From Aureimonas altamirensis (GTDB lineage: Bacteria; Pseudomonadota; Alphaproteobacteria; Rhizobiales; Rhizobiaceae), in NCBI RefSeq assembly GCF_001463885.1, contig NZ_BBWQ01000010.1, positions 186,001 through 250,000 of the forward strand: DNA of 64,000 bases. Reading direction: 5' to 3'. Positions 16,532 to 25,640 of this stretch are shown in pieces. The position numbers were made by a program, and so were the translations under genes. Below the pieces are notes generated by a model. That model was given only the letters and a program-made list of their open reading frames with translations. It ran no database searches and was not told the origin of the DNA. Every line of letters starts with the position of its first letter. Positions within the stretch are counted from its first letter, which is position 1.

Positions 16532-17932
16532 CTAGTGGGCCATCGCCTTGACGATGTCGTCCACCATCTTCTTGGCGTCACCGAACAGCATCATCGTGTT
16601 ATCCTTGTAGAACAAGGTGTTGTCGATGCCGGCATAGCCGGAGCCAAGCGAGCGTTTGATGAACAGGCAGGTGCGTGCCTGATCCACGTTCAGGATGGGC
16701 ATGCCGAAGATGGGCGAGGACGGATCGTCGCGCGCGGCCGGATTGGTCACGTCGTTGGCGCCGATCACGAAGGCAACGTCCGTCTGCGCGAACTCGGAGT
16801 TGATGTCCTCGAGCTCGAACACCTCGTCATACGGCACGTTCGCCTCGGCCAGCAGCACATTCATGTGGCCCGGCATGCGCCCGGCCACAGGATGGATCGC
16901 GTATTTGACCTCGACGCCCTCCTTCTTGAGCACGTCTGCCATCTCGCGCAGGGCATGCTGCGCCTGCGCAACGGCCATGCCATAGCCCGGCACGATGATG
17001 ACGCGAGCCGCGTTCTTCATCAGATAGGCGGCGTCATCCGCCGAGCCCTGCTTGACCGTGCGCTCTCCAAGGTCGGCCCCACCGGCCGGCCCGGCATCGC
17101 CGCCGAAGCCGCCAAGGATGACCGATATGAACGAGCGGTTCATGCCCTTGCACATGATGTAGGACAGGATCGCGCCCGACGATCCGACAAGCGCGCCGGT
17201 GATGATGAGCGCAAGGTTCTGCAGCGTGAAGCCGATGCCCGCGGCCGCCCAGCCCGAATAGGAGTTTAGCATCGAAACGACGACGGGCATGTCCGCACCG
17301 CCGATCGGGACGATCAGGAGCACGCCCAGCGCCAGCGCAACGACCACGATAAGCCAGAACATCAAATGGCTCTGCGTCGTGGCGAAGCCGATGACCAGCA
17401 GCAGCAGCGCCACGCCCAGTGCTATGTTGATGATATGCCGCGAGGGAAGCAGGATCGGCTTGCCGCTCATGCGCCCATCGAGCTTGAGGAAGGCGATGAT
17501 CGAACCGGTGAAGGTGATGGCGCCGATGGCGACACCGATGGACATTTCCACCAGTGCCTGCGCGTGGATATGTCCTACCGTGCCGATGCCGATGGATTCG
17601 GGCGCATAGAGCGCGGCAGCCGCAACGGCCACCGCCGCCAGGCCGACAAGGCTATGGAAGGCCGCGACGAGCTGCGGCATGGCCGTCATGGCGATCTTGC
17701 GCGCGATGTAGGCGCCCGCCCCGCCGCCGATGGCCATGCCGATCACGATGATCAGCAGGCCGCCGAAGCTGGGCCGCGCCAGAAGCAGCGTGGTGACGAT
17801 GGCAAGGCCCATGCCCACCATGCCGAACATGTTGCCCTGGCGCGAGGTCGTCGGATGCGACAGGCCGCGTAGAGCCAGGATGAAGAGAACCCCGGAGACC
17901 AGGTACAGGAAGGCCGCGAAATTTTCGGACAT
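16532..17932 (-). CDS. pntB: NAD(P) transhydrogenase subunit beta
   Basis: 466-residue subunit of the proton-translocating transhydrogenase, which drives NADPH formation from NADH. The N-terminal half is membrane domain II (eight to nine helices, e.g. GNMFGMVGMGLAIVTTLLL). The C-terminal NADP(H)-binding domain III shows VIIVPGYGMAVAQAQHALREM, HPVAGRMPGHMNVLLAEANVPY, DVAFVIGANDVTNPAAR and KRSLGSGYAGIDN. It ends the pntAA-pntAB-pntB operon, 6 bp after pntAB. Confidence 0.97.
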   Translation of the reverse strand: MSENFAAFLYLVSGVLFILALRGLSHPTTSRQGNMFGMVGMGLAIVTTLLLARPSFGGLLIIVIGMAIGGGAGAYIARKIAMTAMPQLVAAFHSLVGLAAVAVAAAALYAPESIGIGTVGHIHAQALVEMSIGVAIGAITFTGSIIAFLKLDGRMSGKPILLPSRHIINIALGVALLLLVIGFATTQSHLMFWLIVVVALALGVLLIVPIGGADMPVVVSMLNSYSGWAAAGIGFTLQNLALIITGALVGSSGAILSYIMCKGMNRSFISVILGGFGGDAGPAGGADLGERTVKQGSADDAAYLMKNAARVIIVPGYGMAVAQAQHALREMADVLKKEGVEVKYAIHPVAGRMPGHMNVLLAEANVPYDEVFELEDINSEFAQTDVAFVIGANDVTNPAARDDPSSPIFGMPILNVDQARTCLFIKRSLGSGYAGIDNTLFYKDNTMMLFGDAKKMVDDIVKAMAH

Positions 17933-17938
17933 GGCGGC

Positions 17939-18358
17939 TTACTTGTCCTTCTTCTTGTACATCGCCAGCATCCTCTGGGTGACGAGAAAGCCACCGAAGA
18001 TGTTGACCGAGGCGAGGACGAGGGCAATGAACCCGAACGTCGTCGCAAGGCCCGAGGCCGAAATGCCGACCGCCAGAAGCGCACCGACGATGATGACGGA
18101 CGAGATCGCGTTGGTGACGCTCATCAGCGGCGTGTGGAGCGCCGGCGTCACCGACCAGACCACGTAGTAGCCGACGAAGATCGCCAGAACGAAGATCGCC
18201 AGATGGAACAGGAACGGGTCCACTCCGGTCGCGGCCTGCACCGCGCCGGCGATGCCCGGCTCGCTCGCAAGCCTGTCGACGCCCGCACGGGCCGCTTCGA
18301 TGGCGCCCTGCGCGGCATCGAGCGCCTGATGGGTGGTGTTCAGCGTTTCGCTTGCCAT
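17939..18358 (-). CDS. pntAB: NAD(P) transhydrogenase subunit alpha 2 (membrane part)
   Basis: 139-residue membrane part of the split alpha subunit. Four hydrophobic helices ([65 protein letters not shown]) and the [16 protein letters not shown] loop typical of domain II. The ATG at 18358 overlaps the pntAA TGA by 1 nt frame-shifted coupling (stop at 18362-18360). The split arrangement is the rule in alphaproteobacteria. Confidence 0.95.
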   Translation of the reverse strand: MASETLNTTHQALDAAQGAIEAARAGVDRLASEPGIAGAVQAATGVDPFLFHLAIFVLAIFVGYYVVWSVTPALHTPLMSVTNAISSVIIVGALLAVGISASGLATTFGFIALVLASVNIFGGFLVTQRMLAMYKKKDK

Positions 18359-18359
18359 C

Positions 18360-19514
18360 TCAGGCAACCTCCCCCGAAACTGCGGCTTCCGCCGGTTTGA
18401 ACTGCGGGTGCACCACGGCCCCCGCGTGCGTCAGTGCCGTCGCCTTCTGCAACTCGTCGCCGAGGTCGATGCGCAGCGCCTTGGTTTCCTTGTCGACCAT
18501 CGTCTCCACGAAGGCCGAAAGATTGCGCGCGTACAGCAGCGACGCCGTAGCCGCGATGCGGCCGGGCACGTTGAGGTAGCCGATCACCCTGGCCGGTCCG
18601 ATATCGGCCACCGTGTCGGCAACCGCGCCCTCCACGTTGCCGCCACGCTCCACCGCAAGGTCCACCAGCACGGAGCCGGGCTTCATCGTGTCGATCATGG
18701 CCCGGCTGACAAGGCGCGGCGCGGGCCGGCCCGGTATCAGCGCGGTGGTGATGACGATGTCCTGCTTGGCAATATGGCTTGCCGTCAGCTCGGCCTGCTT
18801 CTTTTGATAATCGGCCGACATCTGCTTGGCATAGCCGCCCGCCGTCTCCGCTGCCTTGAACTCGTCGTCCTCGACGGCGATGAACTTGGCGCCGAGCGAT
18901 TCGACCTGTTCCTTGGCGGCCGGGCGCACGTCCGTCGCGGTGACGACGGCTCCAAGGCGGCGCGCCGTGGCGATGGCCTGCAGGCCGGCGACACCGGCCC
19001 CCATCACGAACACGCGCGCTGCCGGCACCGTGCCGGCCGCCGTCATCATCATGGGGAAAGCCCGGTCGTAGACGGCGGCGGCGTCGATGACGGCCTGGTA
19101 GCCGGCAAGGTTGGCCTGGCTGGACAGGACATCCATCACCTGCGCCCGGGTGATGCGCGGCATCAGCTCCATGGCGAAGGCCGTCACGCCCGCATCGGCC
19201 ATGGCCGACAGCGCGCCTTCGTTGCCATAGGGGTCCATCACCGCCACGACGACCGCGCCTTTGCGATAACCGGCAAGCTCGTCTGCGCCGGGCCTGCGCA
19301 CCTTGAGGATCAGGTCCGCGTCAGCGGCATCGGACGCGCTGCCGATGGACGCGCCCGCAGCGGTGAACGCGTCGTCCGGAATGCGCGACAGGTTACCGGC
19401 GCCGCTTTCGACGACCACGTCGAAGCCCAGCGCCTTCAGTTTCTTGATGCTGTCGGGCGAGGCCGCTACGCGCGGCTCTCCCGCTTCCCGCTCTTTGGGA
19501 ACGAAGAGTTTCAT
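18360..19514 (-). CDS. pntAA: NAD(P) transhydrogenase subunit alpha 1 (NAD-binding)
   Basis: 384-residue soluble domain I of the transhydrogenase. It begins [21 protein letters not shown], family standard, and contains the Rossmann motif [50 protein letters not shown] and [17 protein letters not shown] at 19514 follows GAGGAGC. The operon with pntAB and pntB makes the complete enzyme. Confidence 0.97.
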   Translation of the reverse strand: MKLFVPKEREAGEPRVAASPDSIKKLKALGFDVVVESGAGNLSRIPDDAFTAAGASIGSASDAADADLILKVRRPGADELAGYRKGAVVVAVMDPYGNEGALSAMADAGVTAFAMELMPRITRAQVMDVLSSQANLAGYQAVIDAAAVYDRAFPMMMTAAGTVPAARVFVMGAGVAGLQAIATARRLGAVVTATDVRPAAKEQVESLGAKFIAVEDDEFKAAETAGGYAKQMSADYQKKQAELTASHIAKQDIVITTALIPGRPAPRLVSRAMIDTMKPGSVLVDLAVERGGNVEGAVADTVADIGPARVIGYLNVPGRIAATASLLYARNLSAFVETMVDKETKALRIDLGDELQKATALTHAGAVVHPQFKPAEAAVSGEVA

Positions 19515-19599
19515 GGATGCTCCTCCATCGCGCGGGCCATCTGCCGGCGCGCCATGCAACTGTGCGGGAAAGGCGGGCGCTGGAACCGACCCCGAGCGG

Positions 19600-19824
19600 T
19601 CAGCGCAGGATGTAGGTCAGGACGGCGCCCGAAAGGACGAACATGAAGAGGCCGCCGATGACGCCCCAGCTACCGACCAGGCTGACCATCATGCCGAGCA
19701 GGATGGCGACGACCGCGATGCTGCCGTACTTCACCAGCCACAGGAAGCCCTCGTAGGTGCGCTCATGCTCCGGATAGTCCATCGGTGCGGATGTGATAGG
19801 CCCGGTGTGATCATGGTCCGCCAT
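19600..19824 (-). CDS. aa3-type cytochrome c oxidase subunit IV-like protein
   Basis: 74-residue protein: a short polar N-terminus (DHDHTG..MDYPEHERTYEGFL) followed by two hydrophobic helices (VKYGSIAVVAILLGMMVSLVGSW and IGGLFMFVLSGAVLTYIL). This is the bacterial aa3-type subunit IV pattern, a small accessory of the oxidase. It sits directly upstream of pntAA on the same strand, as in many rhizobia, and may be cotranscribed (85-bp gap). ATG at 19824 has no better alternative downstream. Confidence 0.8.
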   Translation of the reverse strand: MADHDHTGPITSAPMDYPEHERTYEGFLWLVKYGSIAVVAILLGMMVSLVGSWGVIGGLFMFVLSGAVLTYILR

Positions 19825-19924
19825 CGGCAAGTCCTCGTTCGGCAATCATTCAGTGGCTCACTTATACGCATGCCGGCGCGCGGGGCAATCGCGAACGCGG
19901 CTTTTTCGGGGCAGCCGGCGGACA

Positions 19925-19956
19925 CGAAAAAAGGGCCACCCGGCGGGCGGCCCTTT
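19925..19956 (-). terminator. Rho-independent terminator of the PfpI-family gene
   Basis: Stem AAAGGGCC / GGCCCTTT with a GC-rich 11-nt interior that can pair further; on the minus strand it ends in a run of six T (TTTTTTCG). Confidence 0.75.
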
Positions 19957-19975
19957 CCGATGCGACGCGCCCTTG

Positions 19976-20539
19976 TCAGGCGGCTTCGCGCTTCTCGTGC
20001 CGGCCTTCCTCGACCTCTTCGACGATCTTGGCGATGAAAGCCGGCAGATCGCCGGGGTTGCGCGAGGTGATCAGCGCCTGATCCGTTACGACCGCCTCGT
20101 CGTGCCAGCGCCCGCCGGCGTTGACGATGTCGGTCTTGATGGACTGATACGAGGTGACGTCGCGATCGCGGATGACGCCGGCCTCCACAAGCAGCCATGG
20201 CGCATGGCAGATGGCTGCCAACGTCTTCTTGGTGTTGTAGAAATCGTGCACGAACTTCACCGCTTCGGGCTTGGTGCGCAGGACATCCGGGTTGATCTGG
20301 CCACCGGGTAGCACCAGCGCGTCGTAATCATCCACGGACACCTGCGACAGCGTCTTGTCGACGGGTACGCTGTCGCCCCAGTCGGTCTCGTCCCATCCCT
20401 TGATCTCGCCCGGCTCCAGCGACACGACGTCCACCGTCGCGCCGGCTTCGCGCAGCTTGGTCAGCGGCTGTACGAGCTCGGACTGTTCGAAACCATCGGT
20501 CGCCAGAATCGCGATACGGGCCTGCCTGATGTTGGGCAT
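19976..20539 (-). CDS. DJ-1/PfpI-family protein (type 1 glutamine amidotransferase-like)
   Basis: 187 residues of the PfpI/DJ-1 superfamily. The N-terminal RIAILATDGFEQSELVQPLTKLREAGATVDVVS and the nucleophile elbow LAAICHAPWLLVEAGV with the conserved Cys are diagnostic; LVLPGGQINPDVLRT carries the usual GG turn. Such proteins act as glyoxalase III, chaperone or deglycase, and which applies here is unclear. Ends at an intrinsic terminator. Confidence 0.85.
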   Translation of the reverse strand: MPNIRQARIAILATDGFEQSELVQPLTKLREAGATVDVVSLEPGEIKGWDETDWGDSVPVDKTLSQVSVDDYDALVLPGGQINPDVLRTKPEAVKFVHDFYNTKKTLAAICHAPWLLVEAGVIRDRDVTSYQSIKTDIVNAGGRWHDEAVVTDQALITSRNPGDLPAFIAKIVEEVEEGRHEKREAA

Positions 20540-20618
20540 CTGTCATGCTCCTGTTGTTCGGATATGCATGGACAATGCGCGTTCCGCCGCCCGCGTTCCG
20601 GACAGGTTGACGCAGCCG

Positions 20619-21152
20619 CTATAACTCCAGAGCGTCGTTGCTGCCGTCGCCGTCGACGATTTCGATCGCGATATCGACGGGAAATCCGGCCCGCGCCATG
20701 GCCGCGACATCCCGGTCGCGGCGCTCTGCCCGGTCCCGGATGCGAAAGGGCCCCAGCCCCCGGCGGCGCGCATAGGCGCGGGCCGCTTCGCGCTCGTCAT
20801 GCCCCTCTTCCAGAAGGGCGGTCGATGTCGTTGCCTCGTCCACGCCCTTTTGCCGCAGCTTCGCCCGCGTCGCCGCGGCAGAAATGCCCCGCCGTTTCAG
20901 CGCCGCCACGCGCGCCCCGGCAAACAGGGCATCGTCGACAAGGCGCGCCTCGACGAGCCGGTCCACGACACGCGCCACCAGGGCAGCGGCCTCGTCCGGA
21001 TCGTCCAGCCGGCGCTGCAGCTTGCGCGCAAGCACGCGCGAAAGATTGGCCTGCGAGGTCGGGTAGCGGTTGATGTAGGAAAGCGCCGCGCGCATCAGCC
21101 AGCGCTCGATATCGGACGCCGCGTCCGCCGGAGGTTGAGTGTCGCCATTCAT
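20619..21152 (-). CDS. recX: RecX-family regulatory protein
   Basis: 177-residue inhibitor of RecA filament formation. Three-helix repeats typical of RecX are present: ALSYINRYPTSQANLSRVLARKLQRR, VDRLVEARLVDDALFAGARVAALKRRGIS and AAATRAKLRQKGVDEATTSTALLEE. The ATG at 21152 (MNGDTQPP) is the preferred start, although two upstream ATGs in frame exist within 40 bp and no clear ribosome site marks any of them. Divergent from the glutamine amidotransferase; recA itself is not in the window. Confidence 0.85.
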   Translation of the reverse strand: MNGDTQPPADAASDIERWLMRAALSYINRYPTSQANLSRVLARKLQRRLDDPDEAAALVARVVDRLVEARLVDDALFAGARVAALKRRGISAAATRAKLRQKGVDEATTSTALLEEGHDEREAARAYARRRGLGPFRIRDRAERRDRDVAAMARAGFPVDIAIEIVDGDGSNDALEL

Positions 21153-21239
21153 GCCGCGATATAATACCTGAGGGTGCTTCATGCCCATAGGCGGATGCAG
21201 TACCCCTTCTATCCACGAGATACGCGGACCAGGAAAGCG

Positions 21240-22022
21240 ATGACGATGCCCCGCCCGATAATCGCCGTGCCGGCCGATATACGCAGCTTCGAGAATTATA
21301 CCTGGCACGCGACCCCCGATACGTATCTCAAGGCGGCGCTGCATGTCGCCGGTGTCGTACCGCTGATCGTGCCGGCGCTTTCCGACGGTTTCGACGTTGC
21401 CGACATCCTCGACCGTGTCGACGGCGTGATGACCACGGGCTCGGCCACCAACGTTCATCCCGGGCGATACGGCGTTGGGGCCACGGCCTCTTACGAGCCC
21501 TTCGATACCAGCCGCGATACCCTGTCCTGTGCCATGATCCAGGGCGCGCTGGCCCGCGCCATGCCGCTTCTTGCCATCTGCCGCGGCCACCAGGAGCTTA
21601 ACGTCGCTCTTGGCGGCAGCCTGGCAACGGAAATCCAGGATTTGCCGGGCCGAATGGATCATCGCGCACCGACCGACCCCGAGCAGGCCGTGCGCTTTGC
21701 CCCGCGCCACCCGGTGACCCTCGAACCGGCCGGACGCCTGCGCGCGCTGATCGGCGCGGACACGATCGAGGTGAACTCGCTGCACCGGCAGGCCGTGGAC
21801 CGGCTGGCCGACGGCCTCGTAGTGGAGGCGACAGCCCCGGACGGAACGGTGGAGGCCGTGTCGGTGGCGTCCGCGCCGGACTATGCCTTCGGTTTCCAGT
21901 GGCACCCGGAATACTGGGCCGAGACGGATGCGCCCTCGCGCAGCATCCTCGAAGGTTTCGGGGCGGCCTGCCGGCGCTTTTCCGCGCGGCGCGCGTCACA
22001 TTTGCAGAGCGCCGCCGAGTAG
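21240..22022 (+). CDS. Class I glutamine-amidotransferase-type hydrolase (PuuD/peptidase C26)
   Basis: 260-residue enzyme like gamma-glutamyl-GABA hydrolase. Catalytic triad: Cys in LLAICRGHQELNVALGG, His and Glu in FGFQWHPEYW; EVNSLHRQAVDRL is also conserved. This class removes the glutamyl group from gamma-glutamyl compounds in putrescine breakdown, but the substrate is not proven here. ATG at 21240 follows AGGAAAG. Its 3' end overlaps the convergent NicO transporter gene by 27 bp. Confidence 0.85.
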   Translation: MTMPRPIIAVPADIRSFENYTWHATPDTYLKAALHVAGVVPLIVPALSDGFDVADILDRVDGVMTTGSATNVHPGRYGVGATASYEPFDTSRDTLSCAMIQGALARAMPLLAICRGHQELNVALGGSLATEIQDLPGRMDHRAPTDPEQAVRFAPRHPVTLEPAGRLRALIGADTIEVNSLHRQAVDRLADGLVVEATAPDGTVEAVSVASAPDYAFGFQWHPEYWAETDAPSRSILEGFGAACRRFSARRASHLQSAAE

Positions 22023-23033
22023 CAGAACACCGAACAACACCAGAAGCAGCGCACCGGCGATCTCCAGACCATCGCGCCAGGCCGTCGACCGGCTGCCGAA
22101 GCGCAGCGCCGCGCCCTTGGCATAGACGGCCAGCGCCGCCAGCGCGGAAACGGTGATCGCCGTTCCGATGGCCATGGCCAGCACGGACAGGACGCCGCCG
22201 ACCCACAGGCCGTTGACCAGTGCGAAGGTGAGAACGACGATAGCCCCGGCGCAAGGCCGAAGGCCGACGGCGAACGCAGCAGAGACGCCCGACCCGATGG
22301 TGAAGCGGCCGGTTGCCAGGCGTGTCGGGTCCAGCATATGGGCGCGGCCGCAATCGCAATCGGCCGCCTGCGCCTGGCAGACATCCGCATCGTATCCGGT
22401 TGCCGCGAACCCTGATGCGCTCTTGCCGGACGAATGGCTTCCGGCGTCGGCGAAGGCCAGTCCGCCGGATGCTGTGGACGCCACCCTACGGCTTGCCCAC
22501 ATGCGGCTCAGCTTGCGCGCCAGCAGCCAGACACCGAAGACCGCGATCATCGCATAGGAGGCGACTTCCATGCCCCAGCCGACCGACGTCATGGAAAGGC
22601 CGGTTCCGCGCAGCACATACCATCCGACCCACACCAGGATCAGCGCGGACAGCGCCTGAAACCCCGCCGACAGGAACGACAGCGCGATACCCCGGCGCAA
22701 CTGCACTTCGTTGGCCAGCATGTAGGACGAGATGACGGCCTTGCCGTGGCCCGGCCCGGCGGCATGGAAGATGCCGTAGACGAACGACAGCCCCACCAGG
22801 GGCACGATGCCGCCATCGCCCGCGCGCAGCGCCACCAGCCCCTGCCGCAGGCCGGTGAAGAACTCGCGCTGGATGCTGCCGATCCACAGGAAGAGCCCTG
22901 CAAGCGGGCCGGTGCCCGGCTGCATGGCCACTTCGGCATTGCCGATGCCGAGCGACGATTGGGCCAGCGCCGGCGCCATCATCAGACAGAAAATCGCCGC
23001 CACCCCGGCAAGGAAAACGCTTATCCGGGGCAT
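21996..23033 (-). CDS. NicO-family nickel/cobalt transporter
   Basis: 345-residue inner-membrane transporter. Signal-like first helix, then about seven helices. The signature FHAAGPGHGKAVISSYMLANE (His-rich helix of NicO/RcnA) and ...GLRPCAGAIVVLTFALVNGLWVGGVL are clear. The cytoplasmic loop carries a Cys/His-rich stretch (DVCQAQAADCDCGRAH) that could bind metal. The ATG at 23033 lies inside the DUF1007 gene (13-bp overlap), so the two are translationally coupled. Direction of transport (uptake or export) cannot be decided. Confidence 0.87.
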   Translation of the reverse strand: MPRISVFLAGVAAIFCLMMAPALAQSSLGIGNAEVAMQPGTGPLAGLFLWIGSIQREFFTGLRQGLVALRAGDGGIVPLVGLSFVYGIFHAAGPGHGKAVISSYMLANEVQLRRGIALSFLSAGFQALSALILVWVGWYVLRGTGLSMTSVGWGMEVASYAMIAVFGVWLLARKLSRMWASRRVASTASGGLAFADAGSHSSGKSASGFAATGYDADVCQAQAADCDCGRAHMLDPTRLATGRFTIGSGVSAAFAVGLRPCAGAIVVLTFALVNGLWVGGVLSVLAMAIGTAITVSALAALAVYAKGAALRFGSRSTAWRDGLEIAGALLLVLFGVLLLGGALQM

Positions 23034-23686
23034 GTGACGTCCACATGGGTTGCGAGCGCCTTGGAATAGTCGATGCCGTCGTCCGGCACTTTCTGGTCCG
23101 GCCGCAGCATCGATATCTGCGCCATCCAGCTTGCCGCCGCCTCGTCCGGATCGGGCACGGTGAACGCCTTGGTGCAGGTGGACGGCAGGTCGAGAAGCTG
23201 GAACGCCTCCGTGCCGGCAAAATCGAAAGCCACGAAGAAGCTGTCGTCGAAGTTGGAAAACGTCACCGCCTGCGTGGCGAGGTCGATGGGCTCCGCCGGA
23301 GTCATCTCGAAGAAAAGAAGAAGCTGGTCGTGTTCGTACAGCGCCCGGATCCGCTCCGGCGGCGTCATGCGCACCGGCCGTCCGGCGATGGTAATGAGCG
23401 TGTAGAAATCCCATTCGGCAATGGATTGGCGCACCGTCTCGCCGATGGCCGTCAACTCGTCCGGGTCGAGCGTCCCGTTGGCGTTCTTGTCGAAATCGAA
23501 CAGGACGCTTGAGGAAAACAATTCGTCCATCCGCCATATGTTGCGGATCGCCTTGAGGTTCGTGCCGGTGCCGCCGACGATTTCCATGCGGCCGTCGACG
23601 AAGACATGGGGGTGGGCCAGCGCCGGCGTTGCCGCGCCGCAAGCCAGAAGGGCAGCCGCAAACCTTGCGGATCTTCGGATGGCCAT
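23021..23686 (-). CDS. DUF1007 periplasmic protein with an EF-hand-like loop
   Basis: 221-residue exported protein. Signal peptide AIRRSARFAAALLACGAATPALA, mature start HPHVFVDGRMEI (His at the new N-terminus, typical of metal-binding DUF1007 proteins). An EF-hand-like loop DFDKNANGTLDPDEL follows near residue 65. DUF1007 genes repeatedly accompany NicO transporters, so it is presumably a periplasmic metal chaperone or partner. ATG at 23686 is chosen because GGGGAA lies 5 nt ahead. Confidence 0.82.
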   Translation of the reverse strand: MAIRRSARFAAALLACGAATPALAHPHVFVDGRMEIVGGTGTNLKAIRNIWRMDELFSSSVLFDFDKNANGTLDPDELTAIGETVRQSIAEWDFYTLITIAGRPVRMTPPERIRALYEHDQLLLFFEMTPAEPIDLATQAVTFSNFDDSFFVAFDFAGTEAFQLLDLPSTCTKAFTVPDPDEAAASWMAQISMLRPDQKVPDDGIDYSKALATHVDVTCPG

Positions 23687-23764
23687 GTCGTTCCCCATGC
23701 CGGTAGCCTGTCGCTCATCGCTGCATAGCATGGCGATTTTGCGGTGGCATGCCCGCTCATGCGG

Positions 23765-24286
23765 CTATTTCAGCACCACGACCTCGGCCCCGACATGCAC
23801 CCGCTCGAACAGATCGGCCACATCGGCGTTGCGCATGCGGAAGCATCCGGCCGAGGCCGCGCCGCCGATGGAGTTCGGCGCATTCGTGCCGTGGATGCGG
23901 TAGTAGCCCCATCCGAGATTGATGGCGCGCACGCCCAGCGGATTTTTGGGCCCCGGGCCGACAGATTGCGGCAGCGCGGGATTCTTGGAGCGCATGTCCG
24001 GCGTCGGAATCCAGGTCGGGTTGAGGCGTTTGCGCGAAACCCAGCTCTTGCCGAACCACTGCTCGCTCGGCTTGCCGACGGCGATGTCGTAGACGAGAGC
24101 CTCCGTCGGCCCGGTCACCAGGTACAGCTTGCGCTGGGCCGTCAGCACGACGATCGTTCCGGCTTCGTATCCGGCCGAGTCGAACACCACCGGATGGCGC
24201 GGCGCCGGCTCTGTCGCGGCCGTGGCCGTGGCCGGTGCGGCCAGAAGGCAGGCGTAGAGGGTAAGGGATAAGGCAAGGCGTTTCAT
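23765..24286 (-). CDS. L,D-transpeptidase (YkuD domain)
   Basis: 173-residue exported cell-wall enzyme. Signal peptide MKRLALSLTLYACLLAAPATATA; the YkuD active site is HGTNAPNSIGGAASAGCFRM, with the catalytic Cys in AGCFRM. Such enzymes make 3-3 peptidoglycan cross-links or attach lipoproteins to meso-DAP. It precedes the DUF1007-NicO pair by 78 bp on the same strand, but this is probably just spacing. Confidence 0.9.
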   Translation of the reverse strand: MKRLALSLTLYACLLAAPATATAATEPAPRHPVVFDSAGYEAGTIVVLTAQRKLYLVTGPTEALVYDIAVGKPSEQWFGKSWVSRKRLNPTWIPTPDMRSKNPALPQSVGPGPKNPLGVRAINLGWGYYRIHGTNAPNSIGGAASAGCFRMRNADVADLFERVHVGAEVVVLK

Positions 24287-24326
24287 TGAAGGCAGCCCGT
24301 GACGAGTTCAGCGGGCGCGGCCGATG

Positions 24327-25253
24327 TCAGGCGGCCGCTCCCAGCTTTTCGGCGCAATTCTGACGGAACCAGGTTGCCAGAAAGTCAACGAAAAGGCGTG
24401 TCCGCGCCGGAAGATGCCGTCGGTGCGGAAAGACGGCGTAGATCCCGGCCTCGCTTGGCATGTAGGCGTCGAGCAGGCGCACCAGCCGCCCTGCCGCGAT
24501 ATCCTCCCGCACGATGAACTCCGGCTCCAGCGCCGCACCAAGCCCGGCAAGGACGGCGGCGCGCACCGTGACGGGCGAATTGGCGGTGAACTGCCCGGAT
24601 ATATTGACCGGAATGGCCGCGCCGCTGTCCGGATCGCGGAAGGTCCAGTTGTAGAGCGTGCGCGCGTTGGAATCGATCACGACGGGCCAGTCGGCCAGAT
24701 CCTGCGGATGGGCCGGAAGGCCGTGGCGGCGCACCAGTTCCGGCGTCGCGCAGATCACGAAGTCGAGGGAGGTCAGCCGACGGGCGATCAACGACGAATC
24801 ATCCAGCCGCGTCATGCGGATCGCCACGTCGAATCCTTCCTCGACGAGGTTGATGAAATTGTCGTCAAGATGGACATCCAGGCGGATTTCCGGATGCGCC
24901 TTGGCGAACTCGATCAGCGAAAGGCCGAACTCGGCATCGCCGAAGGTGCGGGCCGCACTGATGCGCAATGTGCCCCGTGCCTCGCCGGTGGCGGCGCGTG
25001 CTTCCTCGTTGAGGGAATCGAGGTCGGCCAGAAGCCCGCTTGCCCGGGCCAGATACACTTCGCCGGCCGCCGTCAGCGCCACCTGCCGGGTCGTCCGGTT
25101 GATCAGCAATACGCCGAGCTCGTCTTCCAGCTCGCGGACATATTTCGACAGCAGCGCCTTGGAGCGCCCCGTCTTGCGGGCCGCGGCGGAGAATCCGCCA
25201 TTCTCGACCACGGCGATGAAGGCGCGCATGCGCGTGAGTGTGTCCAATGCCAT
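24327..25253 (-). CDS. LysR-family transcriptional regulator
   Basis: 308-residue LysR regulator. Helix-turn-helix MRAFIAVVENGGFSAAARKTGRSKALLSKYVRELEDELGVLLINRTTR, then a substrate-binding domain with RISAARTFGDAEFGLSLIEFAKAHPEIRLDVHLDD and RTRLFVDFLATWFRQN. It belongs to the large CrgA-like branch that usually controls a neighbouring oxidoreductase, but none is adjacent. ATG at 25253 has AGGGGAG just upstream. The 535-bp region ahead of it contains the ornithine decarboxylase promoter and leader. Confidence 0.87.
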   Translation of the reverse strand: MALDTLTRMRAFIAVVENGGFSAAARKTGRSKALLSKYVRELEDELGVLLINRTTRQVALTAAGEVYLARASGLLADLDSLNEEARAATGEARGTLRISAARTFGDAEFGLSLIEFAKAHPEIRLDVHLDDNFINLVEEGFDVAIRMTRLDDSSLIARRLTSLDFVICATPELVRRHGLPAHPQDLADWPVVIDSNARTLYNWTFRDPDSGAAIPVNISGQFTANSPVTVRAAVLAGLGAALEPEFIVREDIAAGRLVRLLDAYMPSEAGIYAVFPHRRHLPARTRLFVDFLATWFRQNCAEKLGAAA

Positions 25254-25351
25254 CTCCCCTCTTCGCCCGCCGTCCCGCGCATAGTCGGCACTCAAGAATC
25301 GTACCCGCAAGCTTGGCGCAAGAAAAAACCGCGTCCAGCGTAAATTTCCTG

Positions 25352-25380
25352 TTGTGTATGACGCACCCCTTTCATATATC
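25352..25380 (+). promoter_or_regulatory. Candidate promoter of the ornithine decarboxylase transcript
   Basis: TTGTGT at 25352 and TATATC at 25375 with a 17-bp spacer. A start near 25387 would give a leader of about 400 nt before the decarboxylase ATG. The rest of 25254-25351 shows no gene; only short reading frames. Confidence 0.45.
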
Positions 25381-25410
25381 CGCCTTGCCCCATGTCGCAC
25401 GTGCCTGTGG

Positions 25411-25640
25411 GCGTCCCCCGGTCCTCATATGCGAGGGTTGCCGGGACGGTACCTGGAGTGATCCTCCAGTTGGTTTTGCTGCTCGCGAAATCATGGACGC
25501 CTTGAAGCAACGACGGTCCGGGCCTTTCTGGTCTCTCCCGGTCTCCACCACCGGGATTACTGAAGAGGCACACCATCATTGCCTGAAGTGCGGCGGGTTC
25601 TTCCCCTCCAAGCCATGGCAGACAATTCGGCGTAGATCGT
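25411..25640 (+). ncRNA. speF-type leader RNA candidate
   Basis: A structured stretch lies between the candidate promoter and the decarboxylase. Stems: CCCGG/CCGGG with an inner CCTC/GAGG (25417-25445), CTGGAG/CTCCAG (25453-25469) and CCCGGT/ACCGGG (25537-25555). A conserved leader called the speF motif is known in alphaproteobacteria upstream of ornithine decarboxylase genes, and position, length and sequence feel match it, from memory only. The region also contains an ATG-initiated frame beginning at 25493. Role in polyamine control is inferred from the family. Confidence 0.55.

Noticed and set aside
20619-21905. Long minus-strand frame ending in RecX
   Set aside because: The first part is antisense to the amidotransferase gene and has no homology-like features; RecX starts at 21152.
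21996-23642. 548-codon frame joining DUF1007 shadow and NicO
   Set aside because: The beginning is antiphase to DUF1007; NicO has its own ATG and signal-like helix at 23033.
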